Assembly: GCF_051622035.1 (NCBI RefSeq)
Contig: NC_135364.1
Span: 11,299,001 to 11,363,000, forward strand
Direction of reading: 5' to 3'
DNA: 64,000 nucleotides
DNA from: Arctopsyche grandis
Lineage: Eukaryota > Arthropoda > Insecta > Trichoptera > Hydropsychidae
Both the position numbers and the translations under genes were made by a program. Below are positions 11,201 to 26,200 of the stretch, in pieces. Numbering within the stretch: position 1 is the stretch's first letter; every line of letters starts with the position of its first letter. The notes under the pieces were generated by a model. The model was not told where the DNA came from, searched no databases, and worked only from the letters and a program-made list of their open reading frames with translations.

Positions 11201-14200
11201 CTTTTTATCAAATGTCCACCAAGTCACTTGTGATATGTATGTCCTTTTTGAAAATAGAACATACATATTTTATTTTGATTAAGATTTATTTACAATTTAT
11301 TTATTATTAAAACAAATATTTTTTTGTTTGCTTATTATTCATTTATTTGTATTTTAGTATATGATGGTGTTGAGCGTTGGTAGCCAATCGATTTCTTTTT
11401 TCAATTTGGTGTTTATGTTTACCCACTTTTCTTTGTTGTGTGTATTTGAATGCATTGTGCAACTTTTAACGATGCACTTCCCCATCTTGTGGTTAATATG
11501 AACAAACATTTTCTGTTTATCAGACATATGTACATACATCGAACAACAAACAGTAAACACGACTATGGCGGAAATTAATTAAGTATGTCGGTGGACATAC
11601 TCCAACCTGACAACAATATGAGGCCTAAAGGCACTTCTATTATTATAACATTTCTCTGCCTCTAACATTGTCTAAATTTTCAATGTCTTATAATATGTAG
11701 TAGATATTCTGTTCTATAGCACTATCTGTAGAGTTTTCTCCGTATATTATATTTCATCAATCATTTGAATATAGTCCACATTTCGATCGATATAAGTATG
11801 TAGGTAATAGATAGATAGGTTTGGTACGTTTATTGGCCTACATTTTCTTTTCCATTCGAAAATTTATACGCGTTTATGATGGATCATCAGTGTTACAAGA
11901 AGGAGAATAAATATTTAACTTGTTGTCTACTAAGCGGCGACTATAAAAACGTTATCTGTGCGTTTATACGGGAGTAATTGCCATTTTTGGGATTCTGCCA
12001 AAAGAACGGAAACTTATTACGGAAAATCCGGACCACACACGCCGCAATCGCATACAAACAGTTTATTGATTTCGAATCGTGTTACATTCTCGTAAGCGCA
12101 CATGTTTCCAGATTTTCATCGATCAACTTAAGGAAAATTCGAAGAGGAAAATTGCGTGAACGATTTAGGTGAAAAATGGTGGTTGTTTTAATAGGTGTGT
12201 TTTCACATTTTGAGAATTATTAAGAAATTAATTCTGAGAAGATTCTAATAGGAATTGTGACGCGTTTGTACCGCGATTTGTACGAAACGTGTATGGGTTT
12301 ACATCGTGTTGGACCGTCAGTGTTTGGCCGTGGCGCGGGTGAGTGTGCTGTTCTCAGAGCCTCGCTCCGGCTCTGATGAACCCATCGTCGGACCCGTGAA
12401 ACCTTCGAAATCCTGAATCCGACATAGGACCAATTTTCCGGGAAAATCCCATGACCGAAACAAGCGAAAGACCCCTCGGACGACGTGGTTCCCCGTCGCA
12501 AGTGACAGTGGTTTATTGTATAGTTTTTTTTTTGTTGTTATATGTATCTGTGCTCTCCACATTGTGAAGTGAAAACCTTCAAATCGTTTCGACAAGAAAT
12601 CACCATCGGCCTACGGTAAATATCCACGTGGAACTTCTTATTAATCTATTTATTAATATTATTATTATTGTAAATAGGAAGCACGTGTGTTTTACGAACT
12701 GTGTACATATAAATACATATACACAAGTCGGGGCTACCGTTCACATTTTGAGTTTTACCGTTACTACTGTCCGTCCGTTCGGATAAAACCGGTGTGTGTG
12801 TGTGTGATCGCTTTTTTCTAAACGGTCAAAAAATCTGTAGCAAAAGTTCGCGAGAAGAAAATCCCTTGTTTGTTTTTGCCGTGCGTCAATTATTTAGCCG
12901 AGAGGGAAAATTTTCGCTTTTATGGATGTATGTATGTATGTAACTCGTGGTGAAAATCGTGAGCGAATTTTCACCAGTCGAAAGTGCACGCTGAGCCGTG
13001 GTGACATTACGCATTACTCGTTTATGATTTATGTATTTATTATAATTTGTATGATTGTATGTATGTATGTATTTACTCTCTCTCTCTCTCTTTCTTGTCG
13101 ATGTGGAATTTCGCATTGTTGTTCGATGAAATGAACTTAACTGGTCGATATACATGTATATGTACATATACTATGTATGTGTTTTGTATGTACATGCATA
13201 CTTTGTGTTCCGTATATAGATTATATTCTTCGGTATAATTAAGGTAATGGAGACGGAAACGTGACCACATTTTTTCGATTGTCGATTTTGTATGGACTTA
13301 TGAATGGTGGTTTTTTGTTTTCTTATATATAATAAAAATTACCGTCTCACTTCTATGTGAAATAATCGATTTTTCTGTATGCATGATTCATATGCGTATT
13401 TTTATAATCTATTAATACACGGGCTTTAGATTTTATTCGTTTTTTGTAAACAAATGTTAAATGTACACATATCATGAATCTTTAATATTACTTCGGTTTG
13501 TTTTATGTTCAAAATATTTATTTCGTTTTCAGTCAGTAATAATATATTTTGACAGTTGAGCGCCGAAAGTTCTTTTTTTATATTGACAGTCAAAAAGTTA
13601 AGTTTTATTAACTTTTTATATCCACAATGTAAGTACATACATACATTAGGCCGGAACAAAAATGCGAATTTTAGATTACCATCGATGGACCTAGTGGAAA
13701 ATTTGCTTCGCATCAAGGGACATTAAATAAAAAAAAAAATCAATATTTTTAAACAATGTCCTGTGCTGGAGGCACCAATCGATTTATCTCGACAAATATT
13801 CCGAAAAAGTTGGTTTTTCGCTTATACATATCTCTTTTCGTGAATTGGGTGTTTATTTTTTTTCTAAATACTTAAATAAATACTTCTAAATACCGAAATT
13901 AAAACTATTCTCGAAGAAGAGATTTTTGAAAATTTTGTCGAAATAATTCAATTGGTTAGACAGGACATTGTTTAAAATCAATGACATCTTTAAATTAACT
14001 TTCGACGCAACTTTTCCATTAGGTCCATTGATGAAAATTCAAAATTGGCGGTTTTCGCTTCGGCCTAATGTGCATATATAAATTTATTTATCTATATATG
14101 TATATGTGTTTCTAGTCTTTTAGACTTTTTGGTCGTATGGTATTAAACAATAGAACTAGAAACCCATTAAATAGAAGCTACTTAGTTTTAAAATCTATAC

Positions 14201-17200
14201 ATATGTCGACACTAAACAATTATGATTTATAAATAACTTAAAATAGTATATAATATGTATTATGGTCAAAGGTCAAAGAATTCAACCCTTAAAGCCCTCA
14301 AAATGAGGCCACCACCCTCCCAACGAATACAGTCTGAGAGACTCTTTCGTCGGAGAACGAGACGGCTATAAATTCCTCTAAAATATTTTGGTTTAGAATA
14401 AATAATACATGTGAGAAAATGTTTAACTTTAAATAAGTTGAATGTCCGGAAACCGTACTATAGTCATATCGAATACAAGTGGATATGTATGATATCATAC
14501 ATAAAATGTATTTATTTTAGTTGAAAGGCTTCGTTTTCACTTCGGCTCGTTTTCAATGCGTTTTGATATGAATTTTGGAATTGAACGTTCGCATTCGTTC
14601 CGCACTGGAAGCCGCACAGTTGTGCAAACGTGCGGTTTCGAAATTCAAATCCAATTATTGGTTGGTTTTGTTGGTGCCACTGGCCGAGCTGAGACGCAGA
14701 AATGGCGCAGACTGAGCTTCAGCCTTGAGCTGCCTCACCCTACAGGGCTGTCCTCAGACAAATGGAATATCACAATACATACGTATGTGCATAATTCAAT
14801 GTCCCACGATATGTCATTTCCTATGAAAATACATATCGTTTTAATTTAATTATCTTTGACATATGGCATCGTCTATGTTTGTCGGCCACTGGAACAGTTA
14901 AACTCCGCCTTTTCACGTGCGCTGCGAAGTAAAATTGCATGCAGTGGTTATAAAATACCGCAACATTCTCTGCGTTCCATTATTTGGAAAGAATTTCAAT
15001 GGCACACACGAAATTAATTAACTTATTTTGTGGATATACGAGCAGTGTGATGACCCTGACACAGAAGATCGACAACTTCTCATCTCACGTTTAAAATATT
15101 TCTTTTGCTCATAGCCTGAGGGTATATCCCGTCGTGGCAGGCAGCGCGCTTGGTCAACCGATTTTTATAACGTACACACAATTGAATAATATGTTTTTGA
15201 CGATCTACTCATTGTATGGCAAGAGTTTTGCTTGCACTTTTTAATGAAAATTTCTCTTTAATGGCTGGTTAAATTACTTGTTTTTATATGCTGGTCGCGT
15301 TGCTTATTTGATCGATAATTTGTAACTTGAACTTGGCTTAGCGTGAGGAACACCCATTTGTCATTGTACACGAGTATATATTTATATATTTTTTCTTGTG
15401 AATTAGAGCTGCCATTTTGGCAGTTCGCTAGAATTCTTCACCTTTATTTAAACAATTGCATTACCGTACTTTATATGTACCCGCATATGTGATACGTTTT
15501 CCCAATATAATAATCTAACTTATGTTCTTCTTCTTTGTTAATATGTATATGTATAGTTAAACACACATTACAAAGTTTAGTATCAACTCGAGTCTCACAG
15601 TTTACTGTAAAATCGATGGCAATAAACCAGGCTCGGAGTATTACCATGTAAGTAGTTTTGATAGGGTAATATTAGACCAAATACATATCTGCAATTTTTA
15701 TATATGTATGTATGTACATACATACTAAATATAATATGTTAATTTTTAAATAGATCTTAATACATTTGTTAATACAGATGTTGAGTATTGATCATTGAAC
15801 TCCTCGCTACCGACTAGAGAAATAAATAACATCGGTGGTTAGTACCAGATCTTCCATCATACGTACACGGGTACTTCCAAACGATTCAGGTGAACGCCCA
15901 GGTCTCTCAGATGCCTTCCAATTCCTCTCAGTGTACGTGACGACTCTACTACGCCTACCTCTATCATCAGACATCGTTTGGTTGTTTTCTAGTTTTTTTT
16001 TTGTTTTATTTTTCGTAGTTCATCTCGAGGCCAAGTCTACTCACTATCTGCGTGTTGATCTTTTGTATTCGACGAAGTCTGAAAAACTAGAAAAATTCGC
16101 GACGATATGATCGATCAGTTTGAGCTATTCCTTTTATTTCGACTCGAAATGGTACGCGCAATGCGAGTAAGCTCGATGGTAAATCGGTTCTCGTTTTATG
16201 CGCAGCTTTCGGCACACCCTGTTTCGATTACGTTCGGTGTGCGGTCGTGACGGAATGTGGAGCAATATAAGGGATGCAATATAGGGAAAAGCCATATAAG
16301 TCGAGATCCCCCATCATTTCGAAAGGCTTAGTTATGTCTGCGAGGGAATTACTTTTTTCTTTAGCGAAGTATTAACTTTGATCAATCGTAATACGTTTCC
16401 GATATAAAATCAATTTATCGACTGTATGTATACACTTCGCAGATTTTTACGCAATCTGATATGCGACCGTTTCAATCATTTCTCATTTCCCGTATTTATT
16501 ATTATTATTTATGATGAATTAGTACCCTTGCAATTTTATATATCTATGTATGCACATGCCTATATATGTATGTATTATATCTACATATACATACAATACA
16601 TCGGCAAATATACAGCTTTCTTTCGTAAATCGTTCTCAATTATTTTCCGACTATTCTTATTGGCTTTTCATTAAATTGTTATCTAACAAAAAACCACGAA
16701 TATGCTTTCATAGTGAGGATTCTATTTCCAAAATAAATTCAATTAGACTCAAGTATATTCAGCGTTCCAATTCTATTGTTGTATGTAGGTATATTATATA
16801 TCAAATGCTAGTCGAACGCGTTTGGATTCAATTACGGCAATTTCGTAATGGACGCTAGTGTGAAATAATGGGATGGTAGTACCAGTTGCATTGACGGGTT
16901 CATACATACATTCGGCAAAAAGAGAAAAGCGCTAATCACCTTGCCCTACTAATGGTCTGTTTTTGGAACGCCTTTTCAAGGAGAAGAAAGCTCGAAAAAC
17001 TCTCGAATAAAGCTTCCCACAAAAACCGTAACTTATGTATGTAGTGTTAGATAATCGCGCGTTTGGAGCAACTAATATACTATCTTCGACAATCTTATAT
17101 ATGTACATATAAATCAATCGAGAGAGTTTTATCGAAGGTTTTTCTCGTGATAGGAAAATCAAAAATAGATGCTTTTTCATACAAGTTGACGACATGGATA

Positions 17201-20200
17201 TGTTAAATCCCCGAATGATTTTCAACATTCCCATAACGATGTTTGCGATCCACTCTTGCGATACAAAGTAAAGGAAGCTGAACAAACAACCCGTTTTCGG
17301 TTCGTTATTATTTCAAATGTCTCGAAATGTGACGATATTGATTTAACACACTAGAAACTATTGTTTTAACAATTTGTCAGATCTAAACGACGCGCTAGTC
17401 GAAATGTTGCCCAAAATGTTCATAATAATATATGTACGTATATTACACGTATGAACAAAAATTGATCTGAAACGGACTTCTTAAATGTAATCTTTAAAAG
17501 CAAAGTATGTAGATGTCTGATGTGTCAAAACCCTTGTCGCCAAACATTATATTTGTAATATGGCTTCCATTAGTCGACGCTTATTAGATAAAAGAATTTC
17601 ATTTTCAATAATATACCTGTTATGTTTTCATTATCACACAAAACATATATACGTATCTATCGTTAGGAAGTTTTGTACTACATTACAGACCATTAGTAGG
17701 CAGATTCGATTCCATCTCGGGTTATCCATCTTCATCAAAAACCAAATTTTTGACATATCTTATCAAGCAACAACCAGACTATTGTGCGCCGTATATGTAT
17801 ATGTATACATGTATGTGTGCACATAAATAATATGTAATGGATGTTTTTACAAATATTTTTTTAGATTGATTTTAAGTCTCGTAGTGTATTTTTCTGTTCG
17901 TGAATAATGTCACGGTCTTAATATTATATGTATGCATATACACATGTATAAAAATGTACTTTTTTTATTTTACGTATGTGGTCCACTGACCGTAATATTG
18001 AAGATATTCTGACGATGGCCATTTTATCGACACGTCATCTACGACCGACGAAACTGGTTTATCGGCATTTTTTTCCTACTTTAAACTCGTATGCATATGT
18101 TGTAATGATTTAAACGTCATTCTTTTAAAACTACTATTCCTTGCTTGTGCGTAAATTATTTTAAAAAGCAGTTTTTTTTAATTTCGTAGAAGTTAATTGG
18201 ACGAGTTGAAGTGTTCGTTCGAAAGGGAAAACATCGAGCGAAGAAAATTATCAACCAATTTGTGTGTGCGTATGTATATTTAATGGGTTTTCAAAAAGGC
18301 AATTTTCCGATGCGTTATCTCCGTATTAGGAAAATCAACAAACGCAACTGTCAAGTGCAAGGAAACACTTCCCATAAACATACGAATACGTGAACATTTT
18401 ATACTGATGACGAATCATAACATATCAAAACACTTCCGATGTGTTTTAATTTTTGAGCGTATTATACATATTCATAATTGTTTTGCTTGCCTTATACGTT
18501 TTGTATTGTGCACACGATAACGAAGAAATATGTGCGATTAATTTAGGAAAAAAACTAGTGGATTCCGGCACTAATGCGTACGTGTAAAATTTACAATTTA
18601 TCATTAACAAAGCATTAAGGCTGCACGTTACTGGTTTGAATATATGTATGTCTGTACATATAAGTGTCAGTTAGTAACAGATTCGTGCATGTCAAATATA
18701 TTTTGGTTATAGGCGAAGATTAAAAATAAAAAAAATGTAGGAAAAAAGAGTGATGATGTTCGAAAACTTGAATTTCGATAATGACTGTTCGCCCTTGGCC
18801 GTTCGAATTTCATCAACGTTTATAATTTGCATGAGAATTCACGATAATTCTATTTTCATGATTAGTTCTGCTACAATAGTGGATTCGTTTTTCATTATAC
18901 TTGAATGGATATCACTTCTATTGTGCATTTTTGATTTGAAAATTGAATACAGTACATTTATAGAGTTACACTCTGATCAAAAAGTTTATTTTGATTCCGC
19001 ATGTACATATATAAATATGTGTAGATATAGTGCATACCCGTTTTGTTGTGTCATTATTTTGTACATATAGTGAAAAATAATAACCTAAATACCCGTGTAA
19101 TATTTCTGAACCCTGTTTTACGAATTAAGAGGCCATGAATTTCTCGAAACAAAAATATACTATTGCCTATTTTTTGATAAATTTTATATTGCTTACATTA
19201 TCAAAACGAACTTTGGCAAGTTGTAATGTAAACAATATACATATATTTCGCATAATGGTTAGATCCTTTTTATACCAGACTATTTACATACAATATCCAT
19301 TTATTTATTATAACGATGACCACTTCTGCTATATAAAAAAAATTACCTGTTTTAAAAACTTCGTTTATCAACTTATTCAATTGTACAGAATGTTGTTTTG
19401 TTTACAATATAATATTTGTGATACAGTTTCTTAATATTTTGTTAAATATTATCATTCAGATCATCCATTGTACTTTCGAATCCTTTTAGTTGTGTGCTGT
19501 AAAACATGTTATTTGCCACAAACAATAACCCTATTATTAAAATTTGTATCACACTTTAAGCACCCAAAATAATCATTGGTTAAGCACATTGTCGGTCGTT
19601 TGCGTTAACTTTTATTTAATAACTCGAGACGTTTTCGTTCCCGGTGCGTGCTTTTCTTCTCGTTATCATTTTAGGAACACCGTGTGCCATTGTCGTCACT
19701 CGATACAGGTGTGTCGCAGGCGAAGCCGGGTCGTATTTGCGAATGAAAATCAGATCTGTTTATTCTGTTGAATTTCGTTCGTCTCGGTGGTTCCTTCTCC
19801 ACTCTGGTCTTATATAGGCATGCGACAATGGGATTAAGAGCTTTCGCCAGATGGGGTAATTATTCCAATGGGAAACGCCAATTTTCTACGTAGATATTTT
19901 CCTTACGAGAATTTTTACGCACATTAATTTATGTATATTTATACAAATCACCATGGGGGCTCGTGTCTTCGAGAACGCGTTGTTACATTGCAATTTTTGT
20001 TTACACACTGTGAGGCTTTCATTCTTTTGTTTATTCCAGCTCTGGCAATAATTTCCAATTCTTTATTATACGTTTGAATGTTACAACAATGGAATGTTAA
20101 ATAATTGAATTACAGACTCGCCTAACTGTACATGTACATATGTACATCTTCAACGCCCTTCGCAAATTTGATTTAAAAAAAATGGTTTAGATGTTGAGGC

Positions 20201-23200
20201 TGTATCGTCAACGATGTCTTTCCTGTATTATTTTATTTACATACGTGCATTACATTTTTAAGATTTTGATCGTAGTTGGTACAAAAGATGATGGATTGTA
20301 CAATTGCATTTGTGCACATGATGCATTTAGATTACATCTTTCGCGATGTGATTCCCAATTAGACGCGGTCGCGTTTACTCCGTTTGACGCAAAAACCTCG
20401 ACGATACCAGTTATGAAATTAGCTGTGCAGTATTATTTTCTATTATATATAGATATACGTGTATACTATTATCATCTATAAGGTCATACTGAATTGTTTT
20501 TCGCAATGATTTTTCATATCCAAAAGTAATCTTTGATTCGAATTGATTTCAGCGAAAGTTTTAATTGTTTTTCTCAGGTATATTTTTATGTAAAACTTTG
20601 TTCGTAATTATTCTCAATTGAAATTAAATTCTAATGAAATATTTATTAAATGGGTTTTACAAATAAAATACGATTATAAATTTGATATTGCAAATTGTAT
20701 TCTGCTTCATCATAAGCATTTTTACAGTAACGAACACATTATGTAAAACATTATGAAAAAGATGCTCTATGTACAATACCTTCTGAATTCAAAGATAATA
20801 TGGTATAATATAGTTTGGTTTGATCTCAGTTGGAAGGAATGAAACTGTTTTGGTAACATTCACAAAAGAGATTCGCTCACTTTACTTCACTTGGTTGTTT
20901 TGTGTAGTAGGAAATGTATCTCTACTTCTCAATCCCTACACATTTCCCGTAAATATTGTCGAAATAGATTCAAAAACTTTGAGAGCAATATGTCCAAAGT
21001 ATCGCCGAAAAGATATCAAATAAAACAATGGGTTATTTGTTTTGATATTGCATAGCTCTTTGGAGCTTTTCTTCTCTGTTATTGCATGATTTTAAATTCA
21101 CATTTGCACGCTGAACGATCGAAGTCAACTAAAATCGTTGGCTATGCTGAAGTCTTTTGTAATTTACTCAGTAGGTACATATACCTTTTGTATCCTGACT
21201 TGTGGTCTTATAACTGATAGCATTGATTATCGTCAATTGGTTTTAATACATATATTATTTTAGTCCAAGTGGCTAATGACTATCGCATGGATAAGGATCG
21301 TATTTTCAGCCTATTTGGGTCAAAAAGCCGGAGTAAACAATTCATTGAAAATCAAGTGATTGATGAAAATCGCTACTTTATAAATAATCCACTCAAATCA
21401 TTACACAGGAAAGGATAGTGATTTTTTTCCAAAGTTGGCAGTGGTGTTGCAACGATGATTCACACATGCCGTATTTACCTTCCACACCCGTTTCGTCTTC
21501 ATTGTCGTCTGCACCGACATGGTTTCAGCGTCGAGACAATGCATACATACATACATACATACATACGAGAAATATGTACATATGTGCTTTGGGGATCGAT
21601 TAGCTCGCTAGTTGTCGGTTTTCGTGCGATCCCAGATTGGGGTGGCCATCCGTTTGGATATGTGTGACCCGCATTTTGTGGGGTCGCGGCGCGTGAGGTC
21701 AACGGTAATGACTGTTACCAAACTGGTTTCGCTATGAATGCCGACTCGGCTAACGCTTCGGATTCTCACAGCCGCCGGCTACAACATCCCAAAAATGCGC
21801 TTTCTCGTTATCTCGACGTGTACCGACGCCGACGCGGTCGAGACGTTTAGAATTCGATTCGTTTCAATCCATGTCGCCGTATAAATTTCGTTCTATTCGA
21901 TCTGTTTCGGTGCGTATTTATGTATGTCCGATTCGGCGTCTAAATCTATTATTCGTCTAAATCGAGTACCTATGTAGTATGTATGTATGTATGTTACCTA
22001 CCGGTCGCTATCCGATGCTTCGAAATGGAAATGATTGACAATTACTATGGTGATGGATTTATTAGCGCGGTGGAAAAAACGCGAGTCGTTCTGCCGAATT
22101 TGGCGCGTGTGTGTGTGTGTGTGTGTTTTGGTCGTTTGATTTGATTTTTGTAATCTGGTTTCAGTTTGGATCGTCGTTACTCGATTTTGCTACTATTACT
22201 CTTTTCTTAGATCGTTTCTAGAATGTATTTAAATATTTATTTACAAATTTAATTGAAAGCTAGTGGGTTTGTTTCATTAGGTTAAAATAAGTCAAATATC
22301 TGATTCATATGAAGCACTAAATAAATGTAAAACTGCCTTTGAAGTTGCTACAGACATGTGTCTACGATTCATTTCTGATATATTTACATACATATAGCCA
22401 GAAGTATAGCTCAGTAGTTGCGTTTATGTTTAGCACCGAGAGATTATTGGGTTCGATCCCGGGCTAATCTTTAATATACTGCTGGTTAAACTTGAATGTT
22501 CGTGAGTCCAAGTCGATCGTTTCTTATCACAGTTTGCCAATTTTATCTGTTGAAACATTGTTGAAACGGTTCCTTAAAATTGGCAAAAAATCATCCTACC
22601 TGCGTCACAAATCTTCTGTATGTGCAATTTGTAAAAAATTGTGTACAAGTCTGAAAATCCATAGATGTCTCAAACTCTCAATGGACTAATTCATTAATTA
22701 ATTGTTAATTTCATGTTATTCAGCTTCTCGAAATACAGTGATTTATATAATAAAAAATGCTGCATTTTTTTTAATTAATTGTCCAGGAAGGCGCATTGGG
22801 GTCTTCCTGTCAAGCCTTTCTGGTATATATCTACATATATAAAAATAAACTGCCACTTCCGGTTGAGGGATGGTTACCAAATTTTATACATAACTTGTTA
22901 TTACGCTTAAACTTCTAGATATAAAATTTCACTTCAATAAACCAAAAGGTTTCTGAGAAAAACATAAAAAACCTCGATTCTCTAGAGAAAAGTACTACTT
23001 CCGGTTCAGATAAAAATATTTAAAAAATATAAGGTTATAAAGATTATTATTTATATTAAAAAAATTTCAGTCCGATTTAGTCAGCGGCTTGGGAGATAAT
23101 TGAATTCAAAAACTTAAAAAAGAGGACACCTATAAGGGGAGGTACCATTCGCGGTCAAAATTTGAAAAAATTGTACGTCGTGTCCATAAGAATTTCAGCA

Positions 23201-26200
23201 ACCAATACTACATATGTTTCAGTTTGATAGGACAGTTGTTCTACTTTTCATCCCTTTACTTGGTGTATCTACCTACTGTAGAGGTAAAATTCATCAGAAA
23301 CTTCGCAATGTGCCAAGTATACGAGGCTTATTAGTATATTTCTACACTTTTGTTAGTGTTGGGAGTATATTATCGTGATATTTACCTAGTTGAAAGGAAC
23401 CTATTTGCCGCTTCTAAAGATTAGCTACATTTTCACACGCTTTAATTTCTACCAAACAACCGTTCGGTTCTAGCCGCTCGTAAAGCAGACTAGATGCATG
23501 TACATACATACACTACGATTTATTTTATTAACACCATTTACCAAAATGTGCAAATTCAGCACTCTTTGAGAAGTTTAACGGTTATTTATGTATGTTAATA
23601 CGGTGATATGAATCTGGGGATAGTTCAAAACTATCGTAATATTCCGAAACATTCAGCGTAGGTATTTAACAAGTGTATTATAATATATTTCGGCGAAAAT
23701 CGGACCACCGGAATTGATTGTTTCCTCTACAACTACGCCTTTTCAAATTTTAGTGAATATAGTACATATGTACATTATACATACATATTTTAAAAGCGGG
23801 GATTTCACTTTTAATTAATTATTGATTTCAGTAAGCACACATTTTAAACGAAAGTCTTGACGGATACAAATATGGAATAGGTATTTATGTATGTATCATA
23901 TATGTAATATTAGCATAAGAGCGAAATTATGACGTAATTATAATACTTTGTTATAAGCGTTTCTTTAGTTATTTTCTGTTTATTAATACGTATATTTTAT
24001 GTGCATATTAAATATACGTTCGCTAATCACGTCGTTTGGTGACGCAGGCGAATGTTGACGAATATGTACGTGAAAATACCCGTTTGCGAATTTCATGCAA
24101 TGATTTAAATACGACGCTAAAGCTTTCAGGAGCACTCTATCCTAACTTAAACCCTACGTCTAATTTCCTTTTCTCTCCTGCCGCGTGTATTTATGAGTCG
24201 GCAGTTTCTACTGTTTCATTTCTATATTTACTCCGACGAATGTGTTAATTTTATGTGGATTATTTTCACTGGGGGGAGGGGGGGTTACTTTATGTTTTTT
24301 GTAGTGTCATTTTTCTTTTCCTGTTCGTACTTATTTTTATTTTTTCAGTTCGTCTTATATTGTACAATACGATCGTGAATCAATGTAATGGTATTTGCGA
24401 TTGCAAATCTTATAAACCTGGTACTATTCCGAGTGGGTTGTACTAAGTATATGTACGTGTCACATCCCACACGGCATTGTTGTGAATTGCACAACATTTT
24501 CCAGCTAAAAAAGTGTGTATGAAAATAATCACGTGAATGGATTTCGTTTTCAGCGAATTTATATTTAGAATAGAGATACGTTATCGCATGAAAAAAATTT
24601 GATATACATACATATGTACATATTTGCATAAACGGATTTCCAACTTCATCGGTGTGGAAAATTTTGAATTTAATTGCAATTTGATTTTTATAGTTAATTG
24701 CATTTTTTAATTGAAGAATTTCAATGAGTTTCAATTTCAATGTTTTCAATGTGAAATGTGATTAAATCATTATTTTTTTCAATTCTACAATGCAAATGTA
24801 TTGTTATGTGGTAGGATCTTACAACCTATGTATATACTTATGTATAATACCCTTTAACCTTAAGTTTGAACATCTGTTTCATTTTTAACTACTTATGATG
24901 TATCTCTTAAAGCTATCCCTCATTAATTATGAGACTTTCAATATCTCTATTGCTTCCACCCTGTACAATCAACTATTCTGTTCAACTCTATCTACTTAAC
25001 TTCTTATCTATTATAATTTATGCGAGTTTCTAACACGATTGCTATATAAGACGACACAGTTAATGACCTGTTGAAATACAAAGTATTACTTTTAATAATC
25101 TTTATTGCTATAGCTGCATTTTGTCCCACGATACGTGTAAACCCTAAAATATTATTATCTCTATTTATCTCTATGATAAATTGTGTTTCTACTCAAAAAT
25201 GTCTCGATACTCTCAAAGGATACATAAATCAAATATTAAAACTGTCTTACACACGGATGTTGCTCTGTATCTTAATCACTTTGTTATTTACCAAAATTCT
25301 GTGATTGGTTAAAGCTTATCATTCTTTTGTGTATAAATGCTCATGTTAGATCTATTGAACCTCACTTGTGATTAAACTGCCTTACTGGTAACTTGTGATT
25401 ACTACATAGTTACTTGTGATTAAACTGCCTTACTAGTAACTTGTGATTACTACATAGTTACTTGTGATTAAACTGCCTTACTGGTAACTTGTGATTACTA
25501 CATAGTTACTTGTGATTAAACTGCCTTACTAGTAACTTGTGATTACTACATAGTTACTTGAGATTAAACTGCCTTACTAGTAACTTGTAATACAAACTTG
25601 TATATTAGTCTTGTTTATATTTACTGCTAATTAAAGAATATAATCATTTGACAAAATCTGTGACTATAATATTCTACACCATCTCCTACTTGTCCCCGTA
25701 ACAGTATGCTATACCTAATATCGTTCTACATGCATATTAATATGTAATAATTTGGTTAGTAAATGTACACGCATTTTTCTTTTGAGTGACAGTTAAATGA
25801 AAGAGGAAAAGAAAGTATCTTTCAAATGATCCGACATTTGAATCGTGTTCTGAATAAAGTGTTCCTATTGCAAATTGTGGAACGGATAGTTTCGCGAATC
25901 TTACATAACAATTGGTGGGGTTGAAGTAAATGAAAATCGTTTTTTGTCTTCCTCAATTATTAGTAGCTCATATTTGATAAACTTGTTTGGGAATAAACCT
26001 AAAAATATATTCTTTACTAGATTTCTAGCGTGCCTGCTTCACCATTTCAAATGTATTATATTTCCTATTTTAAAATGAATATTTATATTTTCCTTCTATA
26101 TTCTAGAGTAAAGAATGGAAAGTGGAAATTAGCAACTTAATAACTATGATAAATGCGGAGAATTCTGATTTCGATTTTTATAATATATTTTTAATACCAT

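Noticed and set aside
11354..11560. Minus-strand frame with MGKCIVKSC, resembling a THAP zinc-finger start
   Set aside because: The C-x4-C start fits, but the frame stops 43 residues on with no C-x2-H and no AVPTIF-like motif. A chance match is more likely.
22397..22470. Possible functional tRNA gene
   Set aside because: A and B boxes are present but the acceptor and anticodon stems do not pair, and the sequence continues into a SINE body. The same applies at 26302 and 46699.
25365..25590. CRISPR-like regular repeat
   Set aside because: Units are contiguous 48-mers with no unique spacers, in eukaryotic DNA inside an LTR.
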